In this document: piece after piece, positions 1 through 10,508 of the stretch
How positions within the stretch are numbered: the first letter of the stretch is position 1
How the letters are laid out: each line of letters opens with the position of its first letter
DNA from: Pedobacter paludis
GTDB taxonomy: Bacteria; Bacteroidota; Bacteroidia; Sphingobacteriales; Sphingobacteriaceae
DNA: 64,000 nucleotides
Assembly: GCF_003173575.1 (NCBI RefSeq)
Contig: NZ_QGNY01000004.1
Span: forward strand, 310,001 to 374,000
Direction of reading: 5' to 3'
Program-made: the position numbers and the translations under genes
Notes under the pieces: model-generated
The model's input: only the letters and a program-made list of their open reading frames with translations
The model's database searches: none
What the model was told of the DNA's origin: nothing

Positions 1-1130
1 CAGTTATTCTTTTAAACTCATCAGAAACCATAACATTTGCTTTTGATGATTTACTTGCCGGGACTAAAAACTATTGGTATACGGTTGAGCATTGCACATC
101 AGATTGGCAACCTTCCCGAATTTCGAGCATCGATTATTTAGAGAGCTTTAACGATGACAGAATTATCAATTACCGATATTCATCCAATACCACCAGAAAA
201 TATACGCATTACGAGATAAGCCTTCCTAATTATCAAATTAAACCAAAAATTAGTGGCAATTATCTGTTAAAGGTTTATCTAGATGGAGATATAAAAAAGC
301 CTGTTATCTCACAGCGTTTTTATATTGTTGATAGTCAAGTGGCAGTTTCTGCCGAAGTAACCAATTCTATGCAGGTTGCCGATCGAAACTATAAACAAAA
401 AATAAATTTCACGATTAATCATTCCATCCCAATTTCAAATCCTTATCAGGATCTGAAAGCTGTGGTGATGCAGAATTTCAACTCCAATACGGCACAAATT
501 AATACCAAGCCAGCTTTTATTAGACCAAACCAATTGGTTTATAATGATTTAAACACCAACGATTTCTGGGGCGATAATGAATATCGAAAATTTGACACCA
601 GAAGCTTACGCTATAAAGCCGATAATGTAAAGGATATTTTTAGAGATAATGAATTAGTAAATGTAATGCTGTTTCAAGATATACCAAGGAATATTGGTGC
701 ATTTGCAAATCAGTATGATGAAAACGGAAATTTCTTTGTTCGAAATACCGATGGCCGCGATGATAGAACCGAATCAGAATATACCGGCGTTCTGTTTACG
801 TTGAATGCTCCTGCCCCCAGTGCTAATGGCGATGCCTACGTGGTAGGAAGATTTAATAATTATACCTTAAGCAACGAAAATAAATTGCTTTATGATGCAA
901 GTAGAAAACAATTCTATGGAAACATTTTGCTTAAACAGGGGCTTTATGATTATGAATATGCCTGGCAAGATAAAACGGCCAATACAGTAGAAACAAAACC
1001 ATTCGAAGGTGCATTTTTTCAGACCGAAAACAGCTACCAAATCTTTATTTATTATCGCAGACCAGGTGCCCGTTGGGAAACTTTGGTAGGTTATGTAAAT
1101 TTGAGTAATAAGCCTTCTGATAGAAGATAA
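1..1130 (+). CDS. Type IX secretion system plug protein (DUF5103), 3' part
   Basis: The frame is open from base 3, so the gene is cut by the left window edge; the first Met-like codon at 339 is internal and about 112 codons lie before it. The upstream stretch reads YTVEHCTSDW followed by IDYLESFNDDRI, a signature of the DUF5103 family. Family members plug the translocon of the type IX secretion system in the outer membrane; that is family knowledge, not visible here. The C-terminal part is rich in Tyr and Asn and ends in a beta-strand region (VGYVNLSN). It stands alone: the next gene starts about 150 bases downstream. Confidence 0.85.
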   Translation, partial: VILLNSSETITFAFDDLLAGTKNYWYTVEHCTSDWQPSRISSIDYLESFNDDRIINYRYSSNTTRKYTHYEISLPNYQIKPKISGNYLLKVYLDGDIKKPVISQRFYIVDSQVAVSAEVTNSMQVADRNYKQKINFTINHSIPISNPYQDLKAVVMQNFNSNTAQINTKPAFIRPNQLVYNDLNTNDFWGDNEYRKFDTRSLRYKADNVKDIFRDNELVNVMLFQDIPRNIGAFANQYDENGNFFVRNTDGRDDRTESEYTGVLFTLNAPAPSANGDAYVVGRFNNYTLSNENKLLYDASRKQFYGNILLKQGLYDYEYAWQDKTANTVETKPFEGAFFQTENSYQIFIYYRRPGARWETLVGYVNLSNKPSDRR

Positions 1131-1277
1131 AACCTTTTACTAATCGGAATAATTGTCAATTCTACCTTTATTGTTACACAAAATTTCTTAATTTAAAACC
1201 AGAGTAATTACTTTAGTAATCAGATTATTGAGAAAACCATAAATGCCGATAAAAAAGGCATTTTCTAACCAACTATT

Positions 1278-2237
1278 ATGTTTAAAAAGTTAATCGCTTC
1301 GGCATTAATCCTATTTCCTTGTGCCTCTATTTTTGCGCAGGGCGATTCAAAATCTTATGTTCAAAATATTAACGGAACAAAATTAACTTTTGAAATGCTT
1401 GCCATTCCTGCAGGAAAATTTAAGATGGGAAGCAAGCTGGGCAAACCTGATGAACAACCCATCCACGAAGTGGAACTTGATGCCTTTTGGATTGGAAAAT
1501 ACGAAGTTACCTGGGATATTTTCGAGCCATTTCTTTATCGTGATTATGAACAAAAAGCAAGCACTGAAAAAATTTCTGCAGAAGTTGATGCCGTAACCCG
1601 GCCAACTAAACCATATCTCGATATGACTTTCGGTATGGGCAAAGAGAATCAGCCCGCATTAGCCATGACTCAATACAATGCCATACAATTCTGTAAATGG
1701 CTTTATGTAAGAACAGGGATTTTTTATCGCTTACCAACAGAAGCTGAATGGGAATATGCTTGCAAGGCAGGCACCAATACAATTTATTCTTTTGGTAATG
1801 ATGCCTCAAACCTTAAAGATTATGCCTGGTATAAAGAAAATAGCAGCAATAAAACCCATCCGGTAGGACAAAAAAAACCGAACAGCTGGGGCTTATACGA
1901 TATGCACGGAAATGTTGCCGAATGGACTTACGATCAATACATCCCCGATTTTTACAAGGTTGATAAAACTGCTAAAAACCCTGTCGCCATTCCAGAAAAG
2001 CTTTACCCAAATACAGTTCGTGGAGGATCTTACGATGAGGTTGCTAAGAATTTAACCTCAACGGTTAGATTACCATCCGATCCATCCTGGAAACAACTTG
2101 ATCCGCAAATTCCAAAGAGCAACTGGTGGTTTCCTGAAGCACCTTTTGTTGGAATGAGATTGGTAAGACCTGTTAAGGTTCCATCAAAAGAAATGATTGA
2201 AGCTTACTATAATAAATCTCCAATAAAGGATTATTAG
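1278..2237 (+). CDS. SUMF1/EgtB/PvdO-family exported protein
   Basis: 319 residues with a Sec signal peptide (hydrophobic run 5-20, cleavage near FAQG). The formylglycine-generating-enzyme fold is marked by IPAGKFKMGS (43-52), RLPTEAEWEY (151-160), GLYDMHGNVAEW (205-216) and VRGGSYDE (247-254). The C-terminal third has no cysteine, so the copper-binding Cys pair of true formylglycine-generating enzymes is missing. It is therefore unlikely to be a sulfatase activator, and no sulfatase is nearby. It opens a tight co-directional run with the Gfo/Idh/MocA, apbE and sugar-isomerase genes (gaps of 35, 15 and 29 bases). The substrate is unknown. Confidence 0.8.
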   Translation: MFKKLIASALILFPCASIFAQGDSKSYVQNINGTKLTFEMLAIPAGKFKMGSKLGKPDEQPIHEVELDAFWIGKYEVTWDIFEPFLYRDYEQKASTEKISAEVDAVTRPTKPYLDMTFGMGKENQPALAMTQYNAIQFCKWLYVRTGIFYRLPTEAEWEYACKAGTNTIYSFGNDASNLKDYAWYKENSSNKTHPVGQKKPNSWGLYDMHGNVAEWTYDQYIPDFYKVDKTAKNPVAIPEKLYPNTVRGGSYDEVAKNLTSTVRLPSDPSWKQLDPQIPKSNWWFPEAPFVGMRLVRPVKVPSKEMIEAYYNKSPIKDY

Positions 2238-2272
2238 TCGAAACATACAAAAACCAATATAAACCTACAAGA

Positions 2273-3592
2273 ATGGAAAAAGAACCACTTACCCAACAAA
2301 GAAGAGATTTTTTAAAAGCATCTGCCCTATTGGCCGGCGGTGCAATTATTAGCAGTATACCACTTGCTGGAGCTTATGCATCCGGTAGCGACACCATTAA
2401 AATTGCATTAATAGGCTGTGGCGATCGCGGTACAGGTGCAGCATTTCAGGCCCTGAGCACGAAATTCAACATTAAGCTGGTTGCAATGGCCGATGCTTTT
2501 CAGGATAGACTAGACAACAGCTATCAAGCATTGAGTTCGAAATTCGCCGCCAAAATGGATGTTCCAAAAGAACGTCAGTTTGTTGGTTTTGATGCTTATT
2601 TAAAAGCCATTCCATTAGCTGATGTAGTATTACTGGTTACGCCACCAGGATTTAGACCAATACATTTTGAAGAAGCCGTAAAACAGGGCAAGCAAATTTT
2701 TATGGAAAAACCTGTAGCTGTTGATGCTCCCGGGATTAGAAGAGTGTTGGCCGCTGCAGAAGAAGCAAAAAAGAAAAAACTTAATGTTGTTGTTGGTCTG
2801 CAAAGACGCTATCAAACCAATTATCGCGAAGCGATGAAACGCATAAATGATGGTGCCATTGGCGATATTGTTTCTGGTCAGGTTTATTGGAACAGTGGTG
2901 GTGTTTGGGTGCGTCCACGTACTGCTGGCCAAACCGAAATGGAATATCAAATGCGCAACTGGTATTACTTTAACTGGTTATGTGGCGATCATATAGTAGA
3001 GCAACATGTTCACAATTTAGACATTGCCAATTGGGTAAAAAATGCGCATCCAGTTTCTGTACAGGGCACTGGAAGCAGAGCTTGGAGAACGGGCAAAGAT
3101 TATGGAGAAATTTATGATAATCACGCTTTAGAACTTACCTATCCAGATGGCGCTGTAATATACAGCCAATGTAGGCATTTTGAAGGTACTAGTAATCGTG
3201 TCGACGAATCTTTTCAAGGCACAAAAGGAAAAGTTTATTTATCAGGAAGCAATGAAGCCGTGCTTTGGGATGCTAAGGGTAAAGAAATTTATCGCCATGA
3301 TACAAAGGGAAATAAAAATCCTTACCAAACCGAGCACGACGAATTATTTGAAGCAGTATCAAAAGGAGAATATAAATTTACCAATGCAGATTATGGTGCT
3401 ACAACAACCCTAACTGGAATTATAGGCCGTTATGCAACCTATTCAGGACAAACAATTAAGTGGGACGAAGCTTTAGCGGCTAACAACAGTTTATTGCCAG
3501 ATCGCTTAGCCTGGGATGCAATGCCTAAAGTGCTACCTGATGCAAATGGACTATATCCTTATGCAATGCCTGGAAAAACTAAAGTTTTATAG
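2273..3592 (+). CDS. Tat-exported Gfo/Idh/MocA-family oxidoreductase
   Basis: 439 residues. The N-terminus has a twin-arginine signal (QRRDFLKAS, Arg at 10 and 11, then a hydrophobic segment to about 34), so export of a folded, cofactor-loaded protein is expected. A Rossmann fold follows: IGCGDRG at 47-53, then EKPVAVD at 145-151, the diagnostic Gfo/Idh/MocA motif whose Lys is catalytic. The C-terminal alpha/beta domain carries the sugar site in this family. The substrate is likely a sugar or cyclitol derivative but cannot be read from sequence. It lies between an SUMF1-like gene and apbE in one apparent operon. Confidence 0.88.
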   Translation: MEKEPLTQQRRDFLKASALLAGGAIISSIPLAGAYASGSDTIKIALIGCGDRGTGAAFQALSTKFNIKLVAMADAFQDRLDNSYQALSSKFAAKMDVPKERQFVGFDAYLKAIPLADVVLLVTPPGFRPIHFEEAVKQGKQIFMEKPVAVDAPGIRRVLAAAEEAKKKKLNVVVGLQRRYQTNYREAMKRINDGAIGDIVSGQVYWNSGGVWVRPRTAGQTEMEYQMRNWYYFNWLCGDHIVEQHVHNLDIANWVKNAHPVSVQGTGSRAWRTGKDYGEIYDNHALELTYPDGAVIYSQCRHFEGTSNRVDESFQGTKGKVYLSGSNEAVLWDAKGKEIYRHDTKGNKNPYQTEHDELFEAVSKGEYKFTNADYGATTTLTGIIGRYATYSGQTIKWDEALAANNSLLPDRLAWDAMPKVLPDANGLYPYAMPGKTKVL

Positions 3593-3607
3593 TTTTATAT
3601 TTAATTA

Positions 3608-4603
3608 ATGAACTATAAAACACTGTTTTTTCTTTTACCGCTTTTGGTTTCATTTTTTTTTAAAAATGAAATAAAGCAATATAAGATAACTGGTTATGCC
3701 CAAGGAACAGACTATACTATAACTTATTATGCAACAGATAGTTTAGTTAATAAAGATAACATTGACAGTATTTTAAATGAAATTGATTTATCGATGTCCT
3801 TATACAAAAAAGGTTCATTGATAAATCAATTCAATGTGGCTGAAAAGGGAATCAAAACAGATCATTTTATAAACGATGTACTGAAAAGAAGCTTTGAAAT
3901 TAATGTAGATACCAAAGGGATTTTCGATATAACCGTTGCACCTTTGGTACAGGCTTGGGGCTTCGGGCCAAAAGAAAATAAAATCGAGCCTGACAGCTTA
4001 AGCATTATATCCATTTTGAAATGCGTGGGAATGAAAAACCTGACCTTGAAAAATGGTTATTTAAACAAGAACAAAGCTTGTATCCAGATTGATTTAAATG
4101 GAATTGCACAAGGTTACAGTGTTGATGTTATTGCCGATTATTTAAGTAAAAAAGGGATTAACAATTATGTTGCCGAATTAGGTGGCGAGCTTAGAATTTT
4201 AGGACCAAAACCGGATGGGAAACCCATGAAAATTGGCATTGAGGGACCTGATTCGGATGGAACGCCAATAATAAGGCATATTGCTTCGTTAAATTTTGGT
4301 GCCATAACAACATCAGGTAACTATAGGAAATTTCACCAAAACGGAAACCGAAAGATCTCTCATTTAATAGATGCTAAAACCGGCTATCCGTTAGATAATG
4401 AAATGATTAGTGTAACTGTTTTTGCAAATGACGCGATTACGGCAGACGGCTATGATAATGCCTTAATGGGTATGCATTTAAATGAGGCAATGAAATTTGT
4501 AGAGGAAAGGAAAAATCTCGAAGCCTACTTTGTTTATCACAAAAAAAATGGAGCAGTTGCCGATACTTTAACAACTGGATTTAAGAAAATGATCACCAAA
4601 TAA
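3608..4603 (+). CDS. apbE: FAD:protein FMN transferase (ApbE family)
   Basis: 331 residues with an N-terminal membrane or signal segment (5-18) and no lipobox Cys. ApbE motifs in order: FDITVAPL (106-113), DLNGIAQGY (162-170), ELGGELR (190-196), TTSGNY (234-239), HLIDAKTGYPL (252-262) and DAITADGYDNALM (275-287), the last holding the Mg-binding acidic and Thr residues. The family covalently attaches FMN from FAD to a Thr or Ser of exported flavoproteins. I found no flavinylation target motif (roughly D-x-x-S/T-G-A-T/S) in the flanking genes, so its client lies elsewhere or is unconventional. It starts 15 bases after the oxidoreductase gene. Confidence 0.88.
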   Translation: MNYKTLFFLLPLLVSFFFKNEIKQYKITGYAQGTDYTITYYATDSLVNKDNIDSILNEIDLSMSLYKKGSLINQFNVAEKGIKTDHFINDVLKRSFEINVDTKGIFDITVAPLVQAWGFGPKENKIEPDSLSIISILKCVGMKNLTLKNGYLNKNKACIQIDLNGIAQGYSVDVIADYLSKKGINNYVAELGGELRILGPKPDGKPMKIGIEGPDSDGTPIIRHIASLNFGAITTSGNYRKFHQNGNRKISHLIDAKTGYPLDNEMISVTVFANDAITADGYDNALMGMHLNEAMKFVEERKNLEAYFVYHKKNGAVADTLTTGFKKMITK

Positions 4604-4632
4604 ATCAGCTTTCAACTAATTAAAACCAACAG

Positions 4633-5559
4633 ATGAAAAGAAGTGAGTTTATCAGAAATACCTTATTTACCGCTGGCGCTTTAACTACCGGAGTGGGAAT
4701 AACAAATACTTTTGCAAGTGAAAAAGAAATCACTTTTGCAGATAAAACCTTTAATTTAGATTATGCGCCACATCAGGGCATGTTCGAAAACCATGCGGGC
4801 AAAAGCTTTTTGGATCAGATTCAGTTTATGTACGATAAGGGATTTAGATCGATAGAAGACAATGGTTTTTTAAATAGATCTGTAGAAGAACAGGAAAAAA
4901 TCGGAAATTTACTTTCCAAGCTTGGCATGAGAATGGGCGTTTTTGTTGTTGATGGTGGCGATAATTGGAAAACATCCTTAACAACTGGCAAAAAAGAATT
5001 TAAGGATAAATTTATTGAAACCTGTAAAAAATCAGTTGAAGCCGCCAAGCGATGTAATGCCAAATGGCTTACAGTTGTTCCCGGTTTTTACGAACGTAAT
5101 TTACCCTACGGAAATCAATTTGCAAATGTTATTGATGCAATGCGTGCCGGTGCAGAAATTTTCGAACCTCACGGGCTGATTATGGTTTTAGAAACGCTAA
5201 GCGATACTCCAGAATTATTTCTTCAAAAAACCAACGAAACATTTGCAGTTTGTAAAGCCGTACAAAGCCCAGCCTGTAAAATTCTATTTGATATCTATCA
5301 CATGCAGCGCACAGAAGGCGATTTAATTAAAACGATGGATCGTTGCTGGGACGAAATTGCTTATATCCAAATTGGAGATAATCCCGGCAGAAAGGAACCT
5401 ACCACAGGAGAAATAAATTATAGAAATATTTTCAAGTTCCTTCATAAAAAAGGCTATAAAGGCGTTATGGGAATGGAGCATGGAAATTCCAAAGGCGGAA
5501 AAGAAGGCGAATTAGCCGTAATTGCTGCGTATAGAGCGGAAGACAATTTCTTAAGCTAA
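4633..5559 (+). CDS. Exported TIM-barrel sugar isomerase/epimerase, hydroxypyruvate-isomerase-like
   Basis: 308 residues, last gene of the exported-protein run. It begins with a Tat-like or Sec signal (KRSEFIRN, then a hydrophobic stretch to about residue 28). The body is an AP-endonuclease-2-type TIM barrel. Candidate metal-site and catalytic residues are Glu187 (MVLETLSD), Asp220-His223 (FDIYHM), Gln246/Asp249 (IQIGDN) and Glu282 (GMEHG), as in the hydroxypyruvate isomerase branch. Isomerisation or epimerisation of a small sugar acid fits the neighbouring dehydrogenase, but the reaction is not determined. Export of such an enzyme is unusual outside Bacteroidota and Planctomycetes. Confidence 0.8.
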   Translation: MKRSEFIRNTLFTAGALTTGVGITNTFASEKEITFADKTFNLDYAPHQGMFENHAGKSFLDQIQFMYDKGFRSIEDNGFLNRSVEEQEKIGNLLSKLGMRMGVFVVDGGDNWKTSLTTGKKEFKDKFIETCKKSVEAAKRCNAKWLTVVPGFYERNLPYGNQFANVIDAMRAGAEIFEPHGLIMVLETLSDTPELFLQKTNETFAVCKAVQSPACKILFDIYHMQRTEGDLIKTMDRCWDEIAYIQIGDNPGRKEPTTGEINYRNIFKFLHKKGYKGVMGMEHGNSKGGKEGELAVIAAYRAEDNFLS

Positions 5560-5682
5560 GTGCTCAACAAAGAGGCATGCTCAACGAAGATTGCCATCCT
5601 GAGCCTATCGAAGGCTTAATAAAATGTATTTAAAGCATTTTGACAGGCACAATGTGAAAAAATTTATAAAAATAATTATGAT

Positions 5683-5718
5683 AATACTTCGGTTCGTGTC
5701 TCCACGAACCGAGGTATT
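5683..5718. repeat. 16-bp stem palindrome carrying the TGGAGACACGAACC repeat
   Basis: Bases 5683-5698 pair with 5703-5718 through 16 positions with one G-T wobble, around a TCTC loop. The arm contains CGGTTCGTGTCTCCA, whose reverse complement recurs twice near 51.4 kb. It lies just past the stop of the leftward alpha-amylase gene and could end its transcript, though no good U-run follows. Confidence 0.7.
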
Positions 5719-5728
5719 TAATTAAAAT

Positions 5729-7219
5729 TTATTCAGATTTTAACACCCACACAGAAACGCTTCCTGCGTTACAGTGAAATTCTGCCCAACCGTTTTCATC
5801 TATTACAACTTCTTGATCGCGATGCCCTAAAGCATCTATAAAAGTTTTTCCAGAAAATTTATTCCCAATCTCCATTGATTTATAACCTTCATCGCCATTG
5901 CTTAAAATTACAGCCAAACCACTGTTTTCATGTTCATCATCGCCAGCTCTTGTCCAGCCTACACAGTTTCCAAAATCAAAATAATCTCTTTGCTCACCAT
6001 AAGCCAATGAAGCTCTGATTTTGCTCATAATCTCCACCTCTGGAAGTGGTGCCAATTCTATATGCGTATCCTCACCATCCTTATTTTTATCGTCATAAAT
6101 GCCACCATATAAATCTGGAAAAAACAAACATGGAATTCCCTGTAAACGAAGCAGAATAATGGCATATGCAATTGGCCTAAACCAAAAATCAACATAGGCC
6201 TCTAACGCCTGAAGGGGTTGAGAATCGTGATTATCTACAAATGTTACCGCCAATTCTGGTGTAGTTTGCACCAATGTATTATCAAAAATTGTTCTTAAAT
6301 CGAAATTATTACCTTCCTTGCTTGCAACAAAGAAATTTTGATGCAAGAGCGAATCGAAAATCTGTGTCCGTCCTTCTGTTAACTGAATATACTCTTCTTG
6401 TTCAACCGTATTTATAACATCCCAATTTTCTGCAACAACGAAAAAACTGCGGTTGTACTTTGTATTTAAATGATCAATCCATTCTATTATAAAATGTGGA
6501 TTAATGTGTTTAACTGCATCAAGCCTAAAACCATCTATCTTGGTATTATCTACAATCCATTCTCCCCAATATTTAAGTTCATCGATAACGGCTCTATTTC
6601 TAAAATCAATATCGTTAAACATTAAATAATCATAATTTCCAAGCTCGGTAGAGGGTACTTGTTCAAAGCCTTCACCAACAAAATTCTGGATTGAGTAAAT
6701 GGCAGTTTCCTTTAAATCTTCTGCCCAATCTACTCCACTAAAACATTGATGATCCCAAATAAATTCAGAATATTTCCCTTGTCTTCCAGGAAAATTAAAT
6801 TTAGTCCAAGCCTCTATCTCAAAAACATCGCTTGTAAATTCGGTCCTATTATCTTCATTAACCGTTCTTACCGAGATTTTCTCCAATTCATCGCCACCTG
6901 CTTTGTGGTTAAAAACAACATCAGCCAAAACTTGTATGCCTTGATCGTGTAGAGCATCAATAGCTTTTATATATTGATCTTTTGATCCATATTTTGTTTC
7001 AACACTCCCTTTTTGGTCAAATTCCCCTAAATCAAACAGGTCATAAGTATCGTAACCTACAGAATAGCCACCAGCGCTTGCTTTATATGCAGGCGGTAAC
7101 CAAACCGATGTTATTCCGATTTCTTTCAAGTGCTTAGCCTCAGAAGCTACTTTAATCCATAATTTTTGTTCTTCGTTATAATACCAATGAAAATATTGGA
7201 TAATGGTTTGGTTTTGCAT
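5729..7219 (-). CDS. Cytoplasmic alpha-amylase, GH13 family
   Basis: 496 residues, no signal peptide, as in cytoplasmic liquefying-type amylases of GH13 subfamily 5. The four GH13 regions are intact: I, DVVFNH (100-105); II, GFRLDAVKH (230-238) with nucleophile Asp234; III, VVAENWD (261-267) with acid/base Glu264; IV, FVDNHD (327-332) with Asp332. The start QYFHWYY and the C-terminal beta domain match the family. It hydrolyses alpha-1,4 glucans internally. It is a single-gene unit; gyrB lies upstream with its own terminator in between. Confidence 0.92.
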   Translation of the reverse strand: MQNQTIIQYFHWYYNEEQKLWIKVASEAKHLKEIGITSVWLPPAYKASAGGYSVGYDTYDLFDLGEFDQKGSVETKYGSKDQYIKAIDALHDQGIQVLADVVFNHKAGGDELEKISVRTVNEDNRTEFTSDVFEIEAWTKFNFPGRQGKYSEFIWDHQCFSGVDWAEDLKETAIYSIQNFVGEGFEQVPSTELGNYDYLMFNDIDFRNRAVIDELKYWGEWIVDNTKIDGFRLDAVKHINPHFIIEWIDHLNTKYNRSFFVVAENWDVINTVEQEEYIQLTEGRTQIFDSLLHQNFFVASKEGNNFDLRTIFDNTLVQTTPELAVTFVDNHDSQPLQALEAYVDFWFRPIAYAIILLRLQGIPCLFFPDLYGGIYDDKNKDGEDTHIELAPLPEVEIMSKIRASLAYGEQRDYFDFGNCVGWTRAGDDEHENSGLAVILSNGDEGYKSMEIGNKFSGKTFIDALGHRDQEVVIDENGWAEFHCNAGSVSVWVLKSE

Positions 7220-7334
7220 TATTAAATTTTGGTAAGATAACAGGATATGTTTTCAATTGTTTTTCGAGATTGTAAAAGAGATGTAAAGAGAAAAATCAGA
7301 TTGAAAAGCTTTATTCCTTTATAATTCGATTTCA

Positions 7335-7375
7335 TAAAAAAAACCTCTTCAAATTTTATTCTGAAGAGGTTTTTG
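7335..7375 (-). terminator. Intrinsic terminator after gyrB
   Basis: AAAAACCTCTTC (7339-7350) pairs perfectly with GAAGAGGTTTTT (7363-7374). On the minus strand the hairpin is followed by a U-run. It lies 32 bases past the gyrB stop. Confidence 0.85.
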
Positions 7376-7406
7376 TATTTTAAAGTCCTTTTAAGGGATT
7401 TAGCGG

Positions 7407-9368
<1,962 letters not shown>

Positions 9369-9389
9369 TTAATTAAAAACAATAAGTAT

Positions 9390-9397
9390 CAAAAATA
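9390..9397 (-). promoter_or_regulatory. Candidate -7 element for gyrB
   Basis: Minus-strand TATTTTTG fits the Bacteroidota -7 consensus TAnnTTTG, 25 bases before the gyrB ATG. No clean TTTG partner at the usual distance. Confidence 0.45.
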
Positions 9398-9514
9398 CGC
9401 AAATTTTGGCAATTAAACTAATATGTGGATAAGTTTTGGCCTACCACCAAGCAAACAATAAAACGCATTCTAGCTGGTTTAAATAAGGTTTTAGAAAGCA
9501 AAACCCGTGTTTCA

Positions 9515-9715
9515 ATCTGGCGTTAGTCCCGCTTTGCATTTCAAGGCCCAAATAAGAATTGGGCGCTTTCCATTTTAATCGGGTTTAGGTAACCACATTT
9601 GTTGCTTTTCGGTTGGTTATGTAACCAGCAACCGTAAATATTTGTAAGGAAAAGGCCAATTAAACCCGACATAAGCGAGCACACAGTAAAGCGTTTGGCG
9701 GGGGTAACATTAAAA
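9515..9715. other. Structured non-coding element with nested inverted repeats
   Basis: This occupies the gene-free stretch between gyrB and the OmpH-like gene (9366-9844). Three nested stems are visible: outer GTTAGTCCCGC (9522-9532) with GCGGGGGTAAC (9698-9708), one mismatch and one wobble; middle TCGGGTTTA (9579-9587) with TAAACCCGA (9661-9669), perfect; inner CGGTTG-GTTA (9610-9619) with TAAC-CAG-CAACCG (9622-9634). A side hairpin pairs GCCCAA (9546-9551) with TTGGGC (9559-9564). Base composition is richer in GC than its flanks. It could be a structured RNA, a MITE-like repeat or a recombination site. A 62-codon minus-strand ORF across it is probably meaningless. Confidence 0.5.
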
Positions 9716-9793
9716 TAAAATGCGGCCATTGCTTTTCAAAATATTTAATTCTACAAATAATTGGACTAAGTGGCTGTCTTAATTACGCTTAAA

Positions 9794-9824
9794 TTGCATT
9801 TAAAAACTAATTTATATAAGTTTG
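9794..9824 (+). promoter_or_regulatory. Candidate promoter of the OmpH-like gene
   Basis: TTG at 9794-9796, a 20-base spacer, then TAAGTTTG at 9817-9824, matching TAnnTTTG. The ATG follows 20 bases later. Confidence 0.55.
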
Positions 9825-9844
9825 CTAAAATTTATTAAACAAGA

Positions 9845-10441
9845 ATGGAAAGAAAAACCTTTAAAACCTTTGGTTTATTTGCATCTGCAGCTTTAATTAC
9901 TGCATTTTCTGCATGTCAAAACAAAGACGCTAAAACTACTGAAACTAAAAAAACAGATAGCACAACCGCAGTTTCTGCCAGCGAAAAAATTGTATTTGTA
10001 AACTCAGATTCGTTATTAACAAAATACGATTACTACAAAGATCTTAAAGTTAAATTTGAAGGTAAGTCTAAAAATGCACAGGCAGATATGCAGGCAAGAG
10101 GACAAGCTTTTCAAAGAGAAGTTGCTCAATATCAGCAAACTGCAGGCACTTTAGCTGCCGATGTGCGTAAAGCAACGGAAGAGCGTCTGGCTCGTAAACA
10201 ACAAGAACTACAAACCTATCAGCAAAATGCTGGTGGTGCTTTGCAGAATGAACAGGCAGCGGAAAACGAAAAACTATACGATAAAGTTGCTACTTACCTA
10301 AAAGGTTATGCCAAAGAAAAAGGCTATAAAATGGTGTTAACTTATTCTAAAGGAAACAGTGCGATTTTATTTGCCGATGAAAGTTTAGATGTAACATCCG
10401 AAGTGATTAAAGGATTAAACGCAGATTATACAAAAAAATAA
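9845..10441 (+). CDS. OmpH/Skp-like periplasmic chaperone, probable lipoprotein
   Basis: 198 residues. Signal segment up to residue 23, then FSAC with Cys24 as a likely lipidation site, which differs from classical soluble Skp. A Lys/Thr-rich linker follows. The body from about 45 begins KIVFVNSDSLLTKYDYY and has a long Gln/Ala-rich helical hairpin (about 75-150), the Skp tentacle architecture. The C-terminus (YKMVLTYSKGNSAILF and on) matches the OmpH core. Role by family: holding outer-membrane proteins unfolded in the periplasm. Single gene with its own promoter and terminator. Confidence 0.82.
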   Translation: MERKTFKTFGLFASAALITAFSACQNKDAKTTETKKTDSTTAVSASEKIVFVNSDSLLTKYDYYKDLKVKFEGKSKNAQADMQARGQAFQREVAQYQQTAGTLAADVRKATEERLARKQQELQTYQQNAGGALQNEQAAENEKLYDKVATYLKGYAKEKGYKMVLTYSKGNSAILFADESLDVTSEVIKGLNADYTKK

Positions 10442-10460
10442 TTTTGATATATTTCAGAAA

Positions 10461-10491
10461 AAATGCCCCGAACAATCGGGGCATTTTTTTT
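10461..10491 (+). terminator. Intrinsic terminator after the OmpH-like gene
   Basis: ATGCCCCG and CGGGGCAT pair perfectly around AACAAT (10463-10484), followed by a run of eight T. Confidence 0.93.
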
Positions 10492-10508
10492 GCTCTAATA
10501 TTTACAAT

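Noticed and set aside
1278..2237. Formylglycine-generating enzyme for sulfatases
   Set aside because: No Cys in the C-terminal third where the active pair should be, and no sulfatase gene nearby.
9515..9715. Integron attC site
   Set aside because: Outer arms begin GTTA and end TAAC, but the boxes do not fit the attC R-box consensus (GTTRRRY, RYYYAAC) and no integrase is nearby.
9541..9729. 62-codon minus-strand ORF inside the folded element
   Set aside because: It runs through nested inverted repeats, resembles no family I know, and is better explained as a by-product of a structured element.
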